This document shows positions 36,633-46,480 of a stretch of DNA of 64,000 nt, one piece after another; the first letter of the stretch is position 1, and every line of letters begins with the position of its first letter. The notes beneath the pieces were generated by a model. The model had not been told where the DNA came from. It saw only the letters and a list, made by a program, of their open reading frames with translations, and made no database searches. The position numbers and the translations under genes are program-made. This DNA comes from Collinsella sp. TF08-11AT (GTDB lineage Bacteria > Actinomycetota > Coriobacteriia > Coriobacteriales > Coriobacteriaceae): positions 1 to 64,000 of the forward strand of contig NZ_QSRL01000001.1 in the NCBI RefSeq assembly GCF_003437035.1, written 5' to 3'.

Positions 36633-37946
36633 CTACAGGCGCTCGCGAACCGCCTCGACCACGTTGGCCAAATCGACGAGAACCTCGTCGTGACTCTGCA
36701 TGTCGCGCACCTTGACCTTGCCGGCGGCAAGCTCGTCGCCACCCAGGACCAGGATGAGCTTGGCGCCCACCTTGTCGGCCTGCTTAAACTGGGCCTTGAG
36801 CGAACGACCCTGGTAGTCGGCCTCGGTCACGATGCCTGCGGCGCGAAGCTCCTGCGTGATGGCAAAGACGTTCTGACGCAGATCCTTGCCGGCATTGGCG
36901 ACGTAGACGCACGGGGCCTCCTCGGCACCCAAGTCGTTACCAAATGCCTGAAGGGCCAGCAGGGCGCGCTCAAAACCGACGGCGAAGCCGACGCCGGCCG
37001 TGGGCTTGCCACCCTCGAGCTCGACCAAGCCGTCATAGCGACCGCCGCCACCGATGGAGCCGACACCGGCGCCGGGAGCCTCGACCTCAAAGACGGTACG
37101 GGTGTAGTAGTCCAGGCCGCGCACCAGGGTGGGATCCTCGACGTACTCGATACCGGCGGCGTCCAGATAGCGCTTGACCTGCTCGTAGTGCTCGCGGCAC
37201 TCATCGCACAGGTTGTCGCCCATCAGCGGGGCGTCGGCCATGATCTCGCGGCAGTGGTCGTTCTTGCAGTCGAAGGCGCGCAGCGGGTTAAGCTCGGCGC
37301 GCTCGCGGCACTCGTCGCACATCTCATCGGCATGGTCGAGAATGAACTGCTTAACCTGCTCGCGATAGGCCGGACGGCATTGGGCATCGCCCATCGAGTT
37401 AATGAGCAGACGGAGCTTGGACAGATCGAAGCCCAGGCGCTTGTAAAACTCCATGAGCATAATGATGCACTCGGCGTCTGCCGCCGGATCGGGAGCACCG
37501 AGCCACTCGATGCCCACCTGGTGGAACTGGCGCAGGCGACCCTTCTGGGGACGCTCGCCACGGAACATGGCCTCGGCGTAGTAAGCCTTAAACGGCGTGG
37601 AGCCCTGGGGCACCAAGTTGTTCTCCACGACGGCGCGCACCACGCCAGCCGTGCCCTCGGGACGAAGCGCCAGGCGCTGCTTGGGCTTGAGCTTGGTATC
37701 GGTGCCCTCGGTAAAGACGCGCTCCAGGTTGGCGCCGCTAAACACGCGGAACATCTCCTTGCGCACGACGTCGGTCGACTGGCCGATGCCGTGGACAAAC
37801 ACGTCCACCTGCTCGATGGCGGGCGTCTCGATGGGCTTAAAGCCAAACGGCTCGAACACGCCGGCAGCGATCTGCTGCATCTTTTGCCAAGCGCGCATCT
37901 CAGCGCCGATAAGGTCGCGGGTTCCCTCCGCCTTCTGTGCCTGCAT
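36633..37946 (-). CDS. hisS: Histidine--tRNA ligase
   Basis: A 437-residue class II synthetase. Motif 2 region FRGERPQKGRLRQFHQVGIE, the histidine-specific loop VRGLDYYTRTVFEVE, motif 3 GVGFAVGFERALLAL and a C-terminal anticodon-binding domain are visible. Two Cys pairs (DEMCDECRE, CDECREHYEQ) occur in the middle, in a region near the insertion. The ATG at 37946 (MQAQKAEGTRD) is preferred to the upstream TTG because AAAGGTG is suitably spaced. Confidence 0.95.
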   Translation of the reverse strand: MQAQKAEGTRDLIGAEMRAWQKMQQIAAGVFEPFGFKPIETPAIEQVDVFVHGIGQSTDVVRKEMFRVFSGANLERVFTEGTDTKLKPKQRLALRPEGTAGVVRAVVENNLVPQGSTPFKAYYAEAMFRGERPQKGRLRQFHQVGIEWLGAPDPAADAECIIMLMEFYKRLGFDLSKLRLLINSMGDAQCRPAYREQVKQFILDHADEMCDECRERAELNPLRAFDCKNDHCREIMADAPLMGDNLCDECREHYEQVKRYLDAAGIEYVEDPTLVRGLDYYTRTVFEVEAPGAGVGSIGGGGRYDGLVELEGGKPTAGVGFAVGFERALLALQAFGNDLGAEEAPCVYVANAGKDLRQNVFAITQELRAAGIVTEADYQGRSLKAQFKQADKVGAKLILVLGGDELAAGKVKVRDMQSHDEVLVDLANVVEAVRERL

Positions 37947-38011
37947 GGGCAAACACCTTTCTTTTGTATCGCGTCATAGGTAACGGTCATTATACGGCAC
38001 AAACACATACA

Positions 38012-38071
38012 GCGGCGGCGCGTCTGACCGAACGAGGGTATGGGGGCTCGTTCGGCCAGATGCGCCGCCGC
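38012..38071. other. Long 25-bp hairpin between hisS and the MFS pseudogene
   Basis: 38012-38036 pairs with 38047-38071 over 25 bases with two wobble pairs and a 10-nt loop. It lies after the MFS pseudogene stop and upstream of hisS. No T-run follows; it may be a terminator or a palindromic repeat. Confidence 0.6.
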
Positions 38072-38117
38072 GGTAGCCACGGACGAAGCGGACAAGCGGC
38101 AATGCGCTTTGGCCTAT

Positions 38118-38612
38118 CTACTCCCCCGCCACGCTCGCGCGCAACTTGGCGGCGATAGGCTCGGATGCTAGCAGGAACACAAGCATGACCACGGAGCACG
38201 CCAGGCACACAATCCAGGTGCTCGCAAAGGAGCCCGTGACATCGAACAGCACGCCCGAGACAATGGCGCCCACGGTGCCGCCGACCATCTCGAGCGAGGT
38301 AATAGTGCCGTGACCTTGCCGAGGTCGGCCATGCCAAACTGCTTGGACGCGGCGATGGTAGGCGTGATGGTGCCCATGCACGTTCCGATACCAAAGCTCA
38401 CCGCGTCCACGATGGGACCGAGGTCCGTCGTCGGGAAGCACAACGCCACGCAGGCGATAATGCACGCAACGGAGCCAAGGATATTGCCAAAACGCAGGCC
38501 AAAACGGTCATAGATCGCGCCGAGCGAAATCTTGGCGATAACGACCGTGGCCATGATGACAAAGCCGGAGGCCACGACGAGCCAACCGGAGAAGAATTTA
38601 TGCTGCTGGGCT
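38118..38612 (-). pseudogene. MFS transporter remnant, deleted and frameshifted
   Basis: Two overlapping frames together give part of a major facilitator protein. The first (38575 to about 38310) has ISLGAIYDRFGLRFGN, a cytoplasmic-loop motif, and two helices; the second continues as TITSLEMVGGTVGAIVSGVL to the stop at 38118. The join near 38305-38312 fits loss of one base. Upstream, FFSGWLVVASGFVIMA looks like helix 1 of an MFS N-terminus, so an internal deletion removed about six helices. No start codon is present: the frame opens directly after the amidohydrolase stop. Not expected to make a transporter. Confidence 0.8.
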
Positions 38613-38617
38613 ATGGA

Positions 38618-39916
38618 TTACTCCTTGTGGTCAGCGATATAGCCCAAAGCGACGGCGGCATAAGCCGCGGCGCCAAGGGGAAGCTCGGCATCGCTAAAAC
38701 GTGCCTTGGGATGATGCTGAGCAAAATGCTCGTCCGTATCAGTCACAGCAGCGCCCACGGTAAAGTACGCGCTCGGGATCTCGCTCGAAATCAACGCGAA
38801 GTCCTCGCTCGCCATGGCGTGGAACAGCGGCAGGAAGGCGGACTTGGGCAGCACCGCGCCCACGTAGCCAAGCGACGCCTGCGTCATATCGTCATCGAGT
38901 ACGAGCGGGGGAACATCCGAGAGCGTCTCGATAGTCGCCGGCGTACGATAGGTCGTGGCAACGCCTTTGACGACCTCCGCGATGCGGGCCTTGAGGTGCT
39001 CCATGAGCTCGACATCGAAGCCACGCAGCGTTCCCTCGAGCACACAAGTGTCGGGGATGACATTTGCGGCCTGACCGCCGGCGAACTTGCCAACGGTAAG
39101 CGCGACCTCCTTGGCCGCCGGCACCTCGCGGGAGATGAGCTCCTGAAGCGCCAGATGCACATGGACGCCGGCCGTGATGGGGTCGATGCAGATCTCGGGG
39201 CTCGAGCCATGGCCGCCCTTGCCCTGAAGCGTGATGCGAAAACCGTACACGCCCGAGAGCGCCGGGCTGCCGTAGAGCACCAGGCCAAGCGGCGACTGGC
39301 TATTGACATGCATGGCAAAGGCGACCTGAGGGCGCGGGTTCTGCAGCAGACCGTCGGCGATGGCGGCGCGGGCACCCTCAAAGGTTTCCTCGCCCGGCTG
39401 GAACAGCAGCTTAACCGTGGCGTTGGCATCAACAAGCTCAGTCTCGCGCGCTTTGAGCATACGAGCCGCACCAAGCAGCGCCGTCGCGTGCATATCGTGT
39501 CCACATGCGTGCATGCAGCCGTTCGTAGAGGCGAAAGGCTCGCCTGACTCTTCGGCAACGGGCAGGGCGTCCATGTCGCCACGAAGCATGATGACCGTAC
39601 CGGCCTGCTCGTCCGTGCAGACGCCATTGCCTTGGGCCGCGGCGGCACCGGCGCCGACAAGGCCCACAACGCAGGAACCATCAACGAGCGTGGCAAATGG
39701 GATGTCCATCTCAGTCAGGCGCGCTTGGATATACGCAGAGGTCTGTGGGAGGCTATTACCCAGCTCGGGCATCTGGTGGAGATCGTGTCGCCACGCAGCG
39801 AGCTCGTCTGCAAAAGCCTGAGCTTCTGCAACGAGACCGTCACCGATAGCGGTCTGCGCCGCTGCGGTGGCCTTGGGCGCTGATTGCGGTTGAAGATCGG
39901 ACAAAGCTGGTGCCAT
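38618..39916 (-). CDS. M20 family amidohydrolase/peptidase
   Basis: A 432-residue metallohydrolase of the aminoacylase/hippurate hydrolase branch. The metal-binding motifs are HACGHDMHATALLGAARML without its ends and LFQPGEETFEGA, and the dimerization domain (GKGGHGSSPEICIDP) sits in the middle. The start at 39916 (MAPALSDLQ) follows GGAGGG. Substrates would be N-acyl amino acids or similar; which one is unknown. It lies directly before the MFS remnant, perhaps once its transporter partner. Confidence 0.92.
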   Translation of the reverse strand: MAPALSDLQPQSAPKATAAAQTAIGDGLVAEAQAFADELAAWRHDLHQMPELGNSLPQTSAYIQARLTEMDIPFATLVDGSCVVGLVGAGAAAAQGNGVCTDEQAGTVIMLRGDMDALPVAEESGEPFASTNGCMHACGHDMHATALLGAARMLKARETELVDANATVKLLFQPGEETFEGARAAIADGLLQNPRPQVAFAMHVNSQSPLGLVLYGSPALSGVYGFRITLQGKGGHGSSPEICIDPITAGVHVHLALQELISREVPAAKEVALTVGKFAGGQAANVIPDTCVLEGTLRGFDVELMEHLKARIAEVVKGVATTYRTPATIETLSDVPPLVLDDDMTQASLGYVGAVLPKSAFLPLFHAMASEDFALISSEIPSAYFTVGAAVTDTDEHFAQHHPKARFSDAELPLGAAAYAAVALGYIADHKE

Positions 39917-40001
39917 AGATGCCCTCCAGTATCGTTTTTGCAGCAAGCACTTTGATAGCGTAAAGTGCAAGGTACTACTTTAAGGGCGAGGCATAAAAAA
40001 T

Positions 40002-40020
40002 GCCGCCCCGGGAGGGCGGC
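40002..40020 (-). terminator. Terminator of the DMT transporter gene
   Basis: GCCGCC pairs with GGCGGC, 7-nt loop, 12 bases after the stop; the minus strand continues with ATTTTTTATG. Confidence 0.88.
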
Positions 40021-40032
40021 GCAACAAGTTGT

Positions 40033-41016
40033 TTACAATTGCGGGCGCGGCTTTCGACGCAAAAAATCGAAGTGAGTCTCGCTCAAGATAATCGACAGGA
40101 AGATGAGCGCGAAGCCGGCGAGCAGGCGCGAGGTGAGCGCCTCCCCCATCAGCAGCACCGAGAACAGCACACCCGAAGGCGACTCCATCGAAAGGAGCAG
40201 CGAGCCCGTCGAGGCCGGGACATGCGCCAGGCCGACGTTTTGGATGAGCAGAGCCGCGCATGTGCAGCCCACCGAGAGAAACGCCATCGCACTGATAAAG
40301 CTCGGCGTCCACACGGACAGAGGCGCTTGGGTCTCGAATAGCAGCGACGTTGCCAGGCTCAGCACGCCGTTGCCCACAAACATCCAAAACGTGATGACGT
40401 TGATGTCCATTTTGCGACCGTACTTGGCAGTCACCGCCATCTGGATGGCGAAAAAGGCCGCGCCCGCCAGCGTAATGACGTCACCAATGTTGAATTCAAC
40501 GCTATCGAGTGCGACGAGGCCAATGCCCGCTAGGCACAGCAGCGCGGCACCCAAGTTGTAGCGCGTGAGCTTTTCGCCGCTCAGGAAATAGCTCGCGAAC
40601 GGCACAAGGATGCAATACGTGCCCGTCAAAAAAGCATTCTTGCCCGCCGTAGTATGTGCCAGACCGACCGTCTGCAACGCATAGGCCGCCCACATGAGCA
40701 CGCCCATACTCAGGCCAACGATCAGGTTGCGAGCGTTGAGGTGCGCGATGATGCGCTTGTGGAAGACGGCAAACATGACCAACGCTGCGGGTAGAAAACG
40801 TACATAGAGCAGCGCGAACACCGGAATGGTGCCGAGTGCGTCCTTCATAGTGGTAAAGGAGTAGCCCCAGATGACCGCCACCGAAAGGAGCAGAACCTTC
40901 CAGAACAGCGGAGAGCGTGCGCCAGCGCCCCTCGGAATACCGCCCGCGCCCAAATCCTCACGGGCAACAGGGCTATCGGGCAAGTTTTCGATTTCGTTGG
41001 CAGCGTATTGGGCCAT
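40033..41016 (-). CDS. EamA-domain DMT superfamily transporter
   Basis: A 327-residue membrane protein with ten predicted helices as two EamA repeats (about 40-170 and 180-315). The first repeat has WGYSFTTMKDALGTIPVFAL without its ends and ends with the GEKLTRYNLGAALLCLAGI block; the second has the parallel GEALTSRLLAGFALIFLSI. These are metabolite or amino-acid exporters; substrate unknown. The cytoplasmic N-terminus of about 35 residues is charged. The start follows GAGGATG. Confidence 0.9.
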   Translation of the reverse strand: MAQYAANEIENLPDSPVAREDLGAGGIPRGAGARSPLFWKVLLLSVAVIWGYSFTTMKDALGTIPVFALLYVRFLPAALVMFAVFHKRIIAHLNARNLIVGLSMGVLMWAAYALQTVGLAHTTAGKNAFLTGTYCILVPFASYFLSGEKLTRYNLGAALLCLAGIGLVALDSVEFNIGDVITLAGAAFFAIQMAVTAKYGRKMDINVITFWMFVGNGVLSLATSLLFETQAPLSVWTPSFISAMAFLSVGCTCAALLIQNVGLAHVPASTGSLLLSMESPSGVLFSVLLMGEALTSRLLAGFALIFLSIILSETHFDFLRRKPRPQL

Positions 41017-41092
41017 GGAACATCCTCACACTCAATCTGGGCGTGGTGTCCGCACGCGTATGGCTGCGTGCCGCCTCATGGTCAAATAAAAA

Positions 41093-41122
41093 CGGGACGC
41101 GCCGGACCCCCGGCACGCCCCG
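41093..41122 (-). terminator. Terminator of the YhgE operon
   Basis: CGGGACGCGCCGG pairs with CCGGCACGCCCCG with one or two mismatches; the minus strand continues with TTTTTATTTG. It is about 95 bases after the YhgE-2 stop. Confidence 0.8.
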
Positions 41123-41216
41123 CTACTGTAGCAACAACCAGCGTTGCACCGCAATCCAGCCCACTAAAGCGTCAGCAAAGTGAACCTCGATGTTTTGTCA
41201 ATGTCACGCTGTTGCA

Positions 41217-43406
41217 CTAAATAAGCTTCGTGCTTTCAAGCTTTTCGATGATCCAGTCGTTGGCCTTGATGACCGGGCGGCGGAAGACGACGCCCAGGCC
41301 CAGCGACGGAATCAGATAGCTCGCCAAGATACCCAGCTCAACCCAGTACTCCATATGGTAGGCGCCAGCCATGGCGGCGTGCATGGCGTTGATGCCGTGG
41401 GTAAACGGCAGGAACGGGTAGATCGCCTGGAACACGGGGCCGGTCATCTCGATGGGGAACGTACCGCCTGAACCGCCGACCTGCATGACCAACAGCACGA
41501 CAGCGAGCGCCTTGCCGATATCGCCAAACGAAACCGTGAGCGTGTAGACGATATTGGAGAACACGAGACTCGCGACCCAGCCCGCCAGCACAAACTGCAG
41601 CGGGTTGTCGCATTGGATGCCAAAGAACAGGATGTCGCCCGCGCACACGAGTGTCGCCTGCAGCAGGGCCAGACCTCCAAAGAACAGGTAGCGGCCCAGG
41701 TAGATCTCGTGCAGGCGCACGGGGATCAGCTCGTTGATGAGCTCATCGTCAACCGATACCTTCATCATGGCCGCCAGCACGATCGAGCCGACCCACAGCG
41801 ACAGGATCGTATAGAACGGCGCCATGGCCGAACCGTAATTGCGGATCGGATAGACCGGCTTGCGGTCGAGCGCGACGGGGCCGGAAAGCGACACGGCCAA
41901 ACCCTCGGGATCGTTGCCGATCATCGTCTTGATCGTGGCAAGGTCGTCCGACATCAGGGCGCCATCGAGCTCGTCCTTAAAGGCGCTGATCTTGTCCGAT
42001 GCCTCACCCAGCTGATCGGAAGCCTTGTTGACCAGCGTCGCAGCCTTGGAGAGGCCCTTTGCGAGCGAGCCAGAGGCGTCGGTCAGACCGCTCACGGCGC
42101 TATCCAAGTCACCCGAGATACCGTTCAGGGAATCCAGAACGCCCGAAATGGTCTTCTTGAGCTCCTTGGCCTTAACCGAGAACGTGGAATCGTAGTCGGA
42201 CTTGGCTCCCGAGATACCCGCCTTGGCATCGGCGATGGCCTGGTCGACCTCGGCACGCGAGTTGTTGACCTCCGCCATGCCGTCCGAAAGGGACTTTGCG
42301 GTCGCCGTCAGGTCCTTCGCATTGTTGCGGTACTCCACGGCAATTCTGCCCAGCGACGTCGCAGCGGACTCGAGACCGTCTTTGAGCTTGTCATCACTTA
42401 CCTGGTCGGCAAGGTTACGGAGCTGATCGGTCATCGCATCGATATCGTCAGCACGCGTATTGAGCGCCGCTGCGGCTTCGTTGAGCTGAGACACCGTAAG
42501 GTCAACATGCGGTTTCGCGGCATCGAATGCCTTCGCAAGCTCGGCGGACACGTTGTCGAACGAGCCCGCGCTTCCGTCAATCGCCGCGTCAACGGCATCG
42601 TTGGCGGCCTTGAGCGCTTCCTTGGAATCATTGATGCCACTCTTGGCGTGCTCCATCAGCTGCTTCGTCGACTCATCAACGGTGCCCGTCTGCTTGAGCA
42701 TGCCGCCCGCCGATGTCAGTGAATCGGACGTGGAGCTCAAAATGCCCGCGAGCGACGTCGCACTCGCCTGAACGTCCTGCAGGTCCTCGACCGAATCGCC
42801 CAGCGTCGAGGACAGATTGGCGATAAAGCTGCTCACCTGGTCGGTACTCATATAGTCGAGCAGGCTGGACACGGTCTTAAGGCCGATGGTCGTGATGGTC
42901 TTGGTAAAGGTCTCGTTGACCTGACTCTGGACGGCGCTCGAACCCTTTTCAGTCACGATCTGTGCGATGGCGTTGGCCTTCTGATTCTCATAGAACTCGA
43001 TATCGGCGTGCTTCACCTCGGTCGAGAAAAGCGTCATCATGTCGGCGCTAAACGTTTTAGGGATAACGACGGCAGCGTAGTACGCGCCCGACTTAACGCC
43101 CTCAATCGCCTTATCACGGTCGTTGAGGACGACCCAGTCGAAGTTCTCGTTGCCGCGCAGGGTGGCGGTTACGTTTTCGCCCACGTTGACCTCGACGGGA
43201 ATCAGATCGCTCTCGTAACCCTCATCGGTGTTGACCACTGCAATCTTAAGGTTGCCGGTATTGCCGTAGGGATCCCAGCTTCCGGCGATGTTAAACCATG
43301 CATAGAGACATGGCACGATGATCAGGCCCATCACGACGACCATGCCGATCACGGAGCGAGACACGTTTTGGACATCGCGCTTAAACAGGTGCAGGATGTT
43401 TTTCAT
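41217..43406 (-). CDS. YhgE/Pip domain membrane protein (second of a pair)
   Basis: A 729-residue protein. One helix near the N-terminus (SVIGMVVVMGLIIVPCLYAW), then a large extracytoplasmic part (about 40-520) starting with NIAGSWDPYGNTGNLKIAVV, rich in Ala/Ser/Asp helices of coiled-coil type. Five helices follow at the C-terminus (about 530-725). This is the YhgE/Pip (phage infection protein) architecture, related to EsaA of type VII secretion and to ABC-2 permeases. The function in this organism is unknown. The ATG directly follows the stop of the other YhgE gene. Confidence 0.9.
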   Translation of the reverse strand: MKNILHLFKRDVQNVSRSVIGMVVVMGLIIVPCLYAWFNIAGSWDPYGNTGNLKIAVVNTDEGYESDLIPVEVNVGENVTATLRGNENFDWVVLNDRDKAIEGVKSGAYYAAVVIPKTFSADMMTLFSTEVKHADIEFYENQKANAIAQIVTEKGSSAVQSQVNETFTKTITTIGLKTVSSLLDYMSTDQVSSFIANLSSTLGDSVEDLQDVQASATSLAGILSSTSDSLTSAGGMLKQTGTVDESTKQLMEHAKSGINDSKEALKAANDAVDAAIDGSAGSFDNVSAELAKAFDAAKPHVDLTVSQLNEAAAALNTRADDIDAMTDQLRNLADQVSDDKLKDGLESAATSLGRIAVEYRNNAKDLTATAKSLSDGMAEVNNSRAEVDQAIADAKAGISGAKSDYDSTFSVKAKELKKTISGVLDSLNGISGDLDSAVSGLTDASGSLAKGLSKAATLVNKASDQLGEASDKISAFKDELDGALMSDDLATIKTMIGNDPEGLAVSLSGPVALDRKPVYPIRNYGSAMAPFYTILSLWVGSIVLAAMMKVSVDDELINELIPVRLHEIYLGRYLFFGGLALLQATLVCAGDILFFGIQCDNPLQFVLAGWVASLVFSNIVYTLTVSFGDIGKALAVVLLVMQVGGSGGTFPIEMTGPVFQAIYPFLPFTHGINAMHAAMAGAYHMEYWVELGILASYLIPSLGLGVVFRRPVIKANDWIIEKLESTKLI

Positions 43407-46196
43407 TTATGCCTCACCTCCTTTAGAGTGCTTGCCAAGCGAGGTGGTGTCCCCGTCGTTTCCGTTTACGTTGTCAGCGCCGTCGGCATCTTGAGCCTTA
43501 CGATGCGCACCGATATGCGACAGACGGCTCGTAGGCTGTTCGCCTCCCTTGGCGCCACGCTCGCTGGCGTTGAGACCAAACATGCGACGGGCGGCAGGGA
43601 TGGCAGCCGTGTGCTCGCGCATCTCGCGGCGAAGGTCCTCGTCCGAAAGCGCCGAGATACGCATCTGGGTATTGAGGCTCGCACGGATGTATTCGATGTT
43701 GATGAGCCAGCCGCAGATGGCGATAACCGAAATGATCCAGATAACGAGCAGGATGATCTTGCCGTTATTGTCGATATCGAGCACCGTCGAAAGCACAAAG
43801 AGCAGAACCTGCACGCCTACCACGGCGGCAAAACCGCCCTTGATGTAGTACGGGTAGCGATGCTCAAACGCCACGGCATGATCGAGCAGCTCGCGACGGT
43901 ACGAATCCGAATCGAGCATGACGCGCATGGCCGTGCGCAGCGAATAGCGCTGGCGCGGCAGGTCGTTGGACTCGCAGATCATGAGGCCCGTCGTGGAAAG
44001 CTGCTTGTCAAAGAGCAGGTTGAGGTTGAGCAGCAGCGGACGCAGCTGCAAGCCAATAAAGAGTGCGATGGCAAGGAACACGCCCAGGATGCACAGGTTG
44101 AACAGGTAGTTGAACGAATACATGCCACCGACGGTCTCGCGCAGCAGGTTGATGCCATAGGTGAAGGGCAGCAGCGGATGCAGCCATTGGAAGAAGCCGG
44201 GCATCATCTCGATGGGATACATGCCCGACGAGCCGGGGATCTGCACAATGACGAGGATGACGCCAATGGCTTTACCGATATGCTTAAACGTGGTGGACAG
44301 CGCATAGATGATGTTGACGTAGGTGAACGAAATAGCGATGCCGCCCAGTACAAAGAGCAGCGGATTGACGCACTGAACGCCAATGACCAGGTCGCCCACC
44401 GTAACGATAATGGCCTGGAACGCGCCCAGGATCACCAGCAGCAGCCAGCGGCCAAAGTAGCCCTGACGCGCCGTAAAGCTACCGATGCCCTCGCGGTCGA
44501 CCTCGAGTTTATAGATAGCGATGAGCACATAGCCGCCTACCCACAGCGCCAGATTGGTGTAGAAGGGCGCGATGCCCGAGCCAAAGCTCTTGACCGGATA
44601 GATTGACTTGGACGTCAGCTCAACCGGAGATGCCATGAAATCTGCCACGTCATTGACGTCGACGTCCATGAGGTCGGCTAACTCGCCCATAGACTCAGAG
44701 GTCTGCAGCGCCGCAATGTCATTGGCGGCGGTCGCGAGCTTGTCCTGAACCTTGGCAAGGGAGGCGTCGGTTTGGGACAGCGTGGTCTTTGCCTGCTTGA
44801 GCGTGGCGTCGAGCTGCGCCAGCGTGCCGCGCGCGCTCGCTATCGTGGGGGTCATACCCGACACAATGCCGGTCAAATCGCCCGAAACGGCGGCAAAGGA
44901 GTCAAGCGCGCTCGAAGCCTTCGGAAGTGCGTTCTGACCCAGATCGGTCTGAGCCTGACCGAGGCTAGCCGTACCGGTCTGAATTGCCGCGTTGAGTGCG
45001 TTGCTCGCGTTCGAGATTGCCGTAGCGTCGTTTGCCATGGCGCTCGACTGTGCAGAAAGGCCATCCTTGATGCTCTGCAGCTTCTGGTTTTGCTCGCGAA
45101 GCGAATCGATGGTCGATACAATGCGCGCGTCAATTTCCTCGGAACCTGTCGACGTGTCATTAACGAGAATCTCCAAGCGCCCGATAACGGCCTTATTGTG
45201 ATCGATCGTCGCCTGGAGAGACTCGAGCGAGTTGTCGATGCGGGTGGTCGTAGATGTGACCGTACCCGTTAGCTTGCCAATCGCAGCGTTCGCGGAGGCT
45301 GACGTCTTGGTGAGTGCAAGGCTACCTTCCGAGAGTGCCTTGGAGAGCGAGGTGATAGAGTTGCCCGCCGTGGCGCGAGCCTCGCCCAGCAGGTCGTTGC
45401 CCTGGGAGATTGCCTGCGTCAGCGACGGTGCCTGACCTTGCAAGCCGGCAAGCGCCGCATCAGCCGAGGCGATAGCGCCACTCGTCTTATCGATGGCGGC
45501 ATTCATATCGCCAATCGAATCGCGCACCTCACCCAAGGTGTCGGATGCCTCGGACACCGAACTTGTCAGCGAGTCCTGAGTCTGGGTTGCCTTGTCCTTT
45601 AAATCGATGCCGGCATCCTTGGCGATGCCCGCTACGGTCTCGCCCACCGTGGAGACAAACTCCGAGTTGATCTGCTCCTCGATGGTGTTGGCACCGGTAT
45701 CGGTGACCTTGGGCGCAATGGCGCTCTTCTTCTCATTGACGTAATAGGTGAGCTTCGGCTGATGGTAATTGCCATCGAGCATCGAGACAAGATTGTCGGA
45801 GAAGTTCTTGGGGATTACGATCGCCGCGTAGTATTCCCCGCTCTCGACGCCCTCTTTGGCATCGGCAGCCGAGTCGACGAAGGTCCAGCCCAGCTGATCG
45901 TTTTCCTTGAGCTGGTCGACCACCTTATCGCCCGCATTGAGCTCGCCCACTAGGTCGTTCTGAGTGCCCTGATCGTTGTTGGCGATAGCGATTTTAATGC
46001 CCTGGGTGTTTCCATATGGATCCCAGTTAGCCACGATGTTGTACCAAGCGTACAGCGAGGGGATAACGCACACGCCAAGGGTGACCACCAAGGCGACGGG
46101 GTTCACAAGCAGTCGCTTAATGTCGCGCTTGAATATCGCAAAGGAGACCTTTGCATCGGATAGTTTGCTGCCGAGACTCACGCTTGGACCATCCAT
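43407..46196 (-). CDS. YhgE/Pip domain membrane protein (first of a pair)
   Basis: A 929-residue protein with the same layout as its partner: N-terminal helix (ALVVTLGVCVIPSLYAWYNI), WDPYGNTQGIKIAIANNDQG, a long coiled-coil-rich external region, and C-terminal helices ending near residue 740. A further C-terminal extension has two more helices and a charged cytoplasmic tail. The stop and the partner's start are adjacent (43407/43406), so they are translated together, which suggests a heteromeric complex. No WXG100 or EssC gene is visible nearby. Confidence 0.9.
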   Translation of the reverse strand: MDGPSVSLGSKLSDAKVSFAIFKRDIKRLLVNPVALVVTLGVCVIPSLYAWYNIVANWDPYGNTQGIKIAIANNDQGTQNDLVGELNAGDKVVDQLKENDQLGWTFVDSAADAKEGVESGEYYAAIVIPKNFSDNLVSMLDGNYHQPKLTYYVNEKKSAIAPKVTDTGANTIEEQINSEFVSTVGETVAGIAKDAGIDLKDKATQTQDSLTSSVSEASDTLGEVRDSIGDMNAAIDKTSGAIASADAALAGLQGQAPSLTQAISQGNDLLGEARATAGNSITSLSKALSEGSLALTKTSASANAAIGKLTGTVTSTTTRIDNSLESLQATIDHNKAVIGRLEILVNDTSTGSEEIDARIVSTIDSLREQNQKLQSIKDGLSAQSSAMANDATAISNASNALNAAIQTGTASLGQAQTDLGQNALPKASSALDSFAAVSGDLTGIVSGMTPTIASARGTLAQLDATLKQAKTTLSQTDASLAKVQDKLATAANDIAALQTSESMGELADLMDVDVNDVADFMASPVELTSKSIYPVKSFGSGIAPFYTNLALWVGGYVLIAIYKLEVDREGIGSFTARQGYFGRWLLLVILGAFQAIIVTVGDLVIGVQCVNPLLFVLGGIAISFTYVNIIYALSTTFKHIGKAIGVILVIVQIPGSSGMYPIEMMPGFFQWLHPLLPFTYGINLLRETVGGMYSFNYLFNLCILGVFLAIALFIGLQLRPLLLNLNLLFDKQLSTTGLMICESNDLPRQRYSLRTAMRVMLDSDSYRRELLDHAVAFEHRYPYYIKGGFAAVVGVQVLLFVLSTVLDIDNNGKIILLVIWIISVIAICGWLINIEYIRASLNTQMRISALSDEDLRREMREHTAAIPAARRMFGLNASERGAKGGEQPTSRLSHIGAHRKAQDADGADNVNGNDGDTTSLGKHSKGGEA

Positions 46197-46388
46197 CCTG
46201 TCGTTGAATCAAATCGTACTATCGACAACCATTGTACGTAGGCGCTTTAACGTCTCAGAGCACAATGGTATTGAGTTTTGCGGGTAGCAATATACTACGA
46301 AGATAAGTTAGCGTACAGTTGTACAGTATCTTTAATTTCAGCAGGTCACAAAACCACAACCCGCACAAATTAGCAGTCCGAATAGTCA

Positions 46389-46432
46389 TTGGGGACGTTC
46401 TTAAACGACTAGTCAAACAAGAACGTCCCCAA
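46389..46432. repeat. 14-bp palindrome with GGGGAC core
   Basis: TTGGGGACGTTCTT (46389-46402) is exactly complementary to 46419-46432, with a 16-base loop. CGACTAGT occurs both in the loop and directly after the right arm. It lies upstream of the YhgE operon and belongs with other GGGAC-type palindromes in intergenic regions. Confidence 0.55.
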
Positions 46433-46480
46433 CGACTAGTTTGGACCACGGTAACATCGATGTTTTAGCAATGCCAGCGA

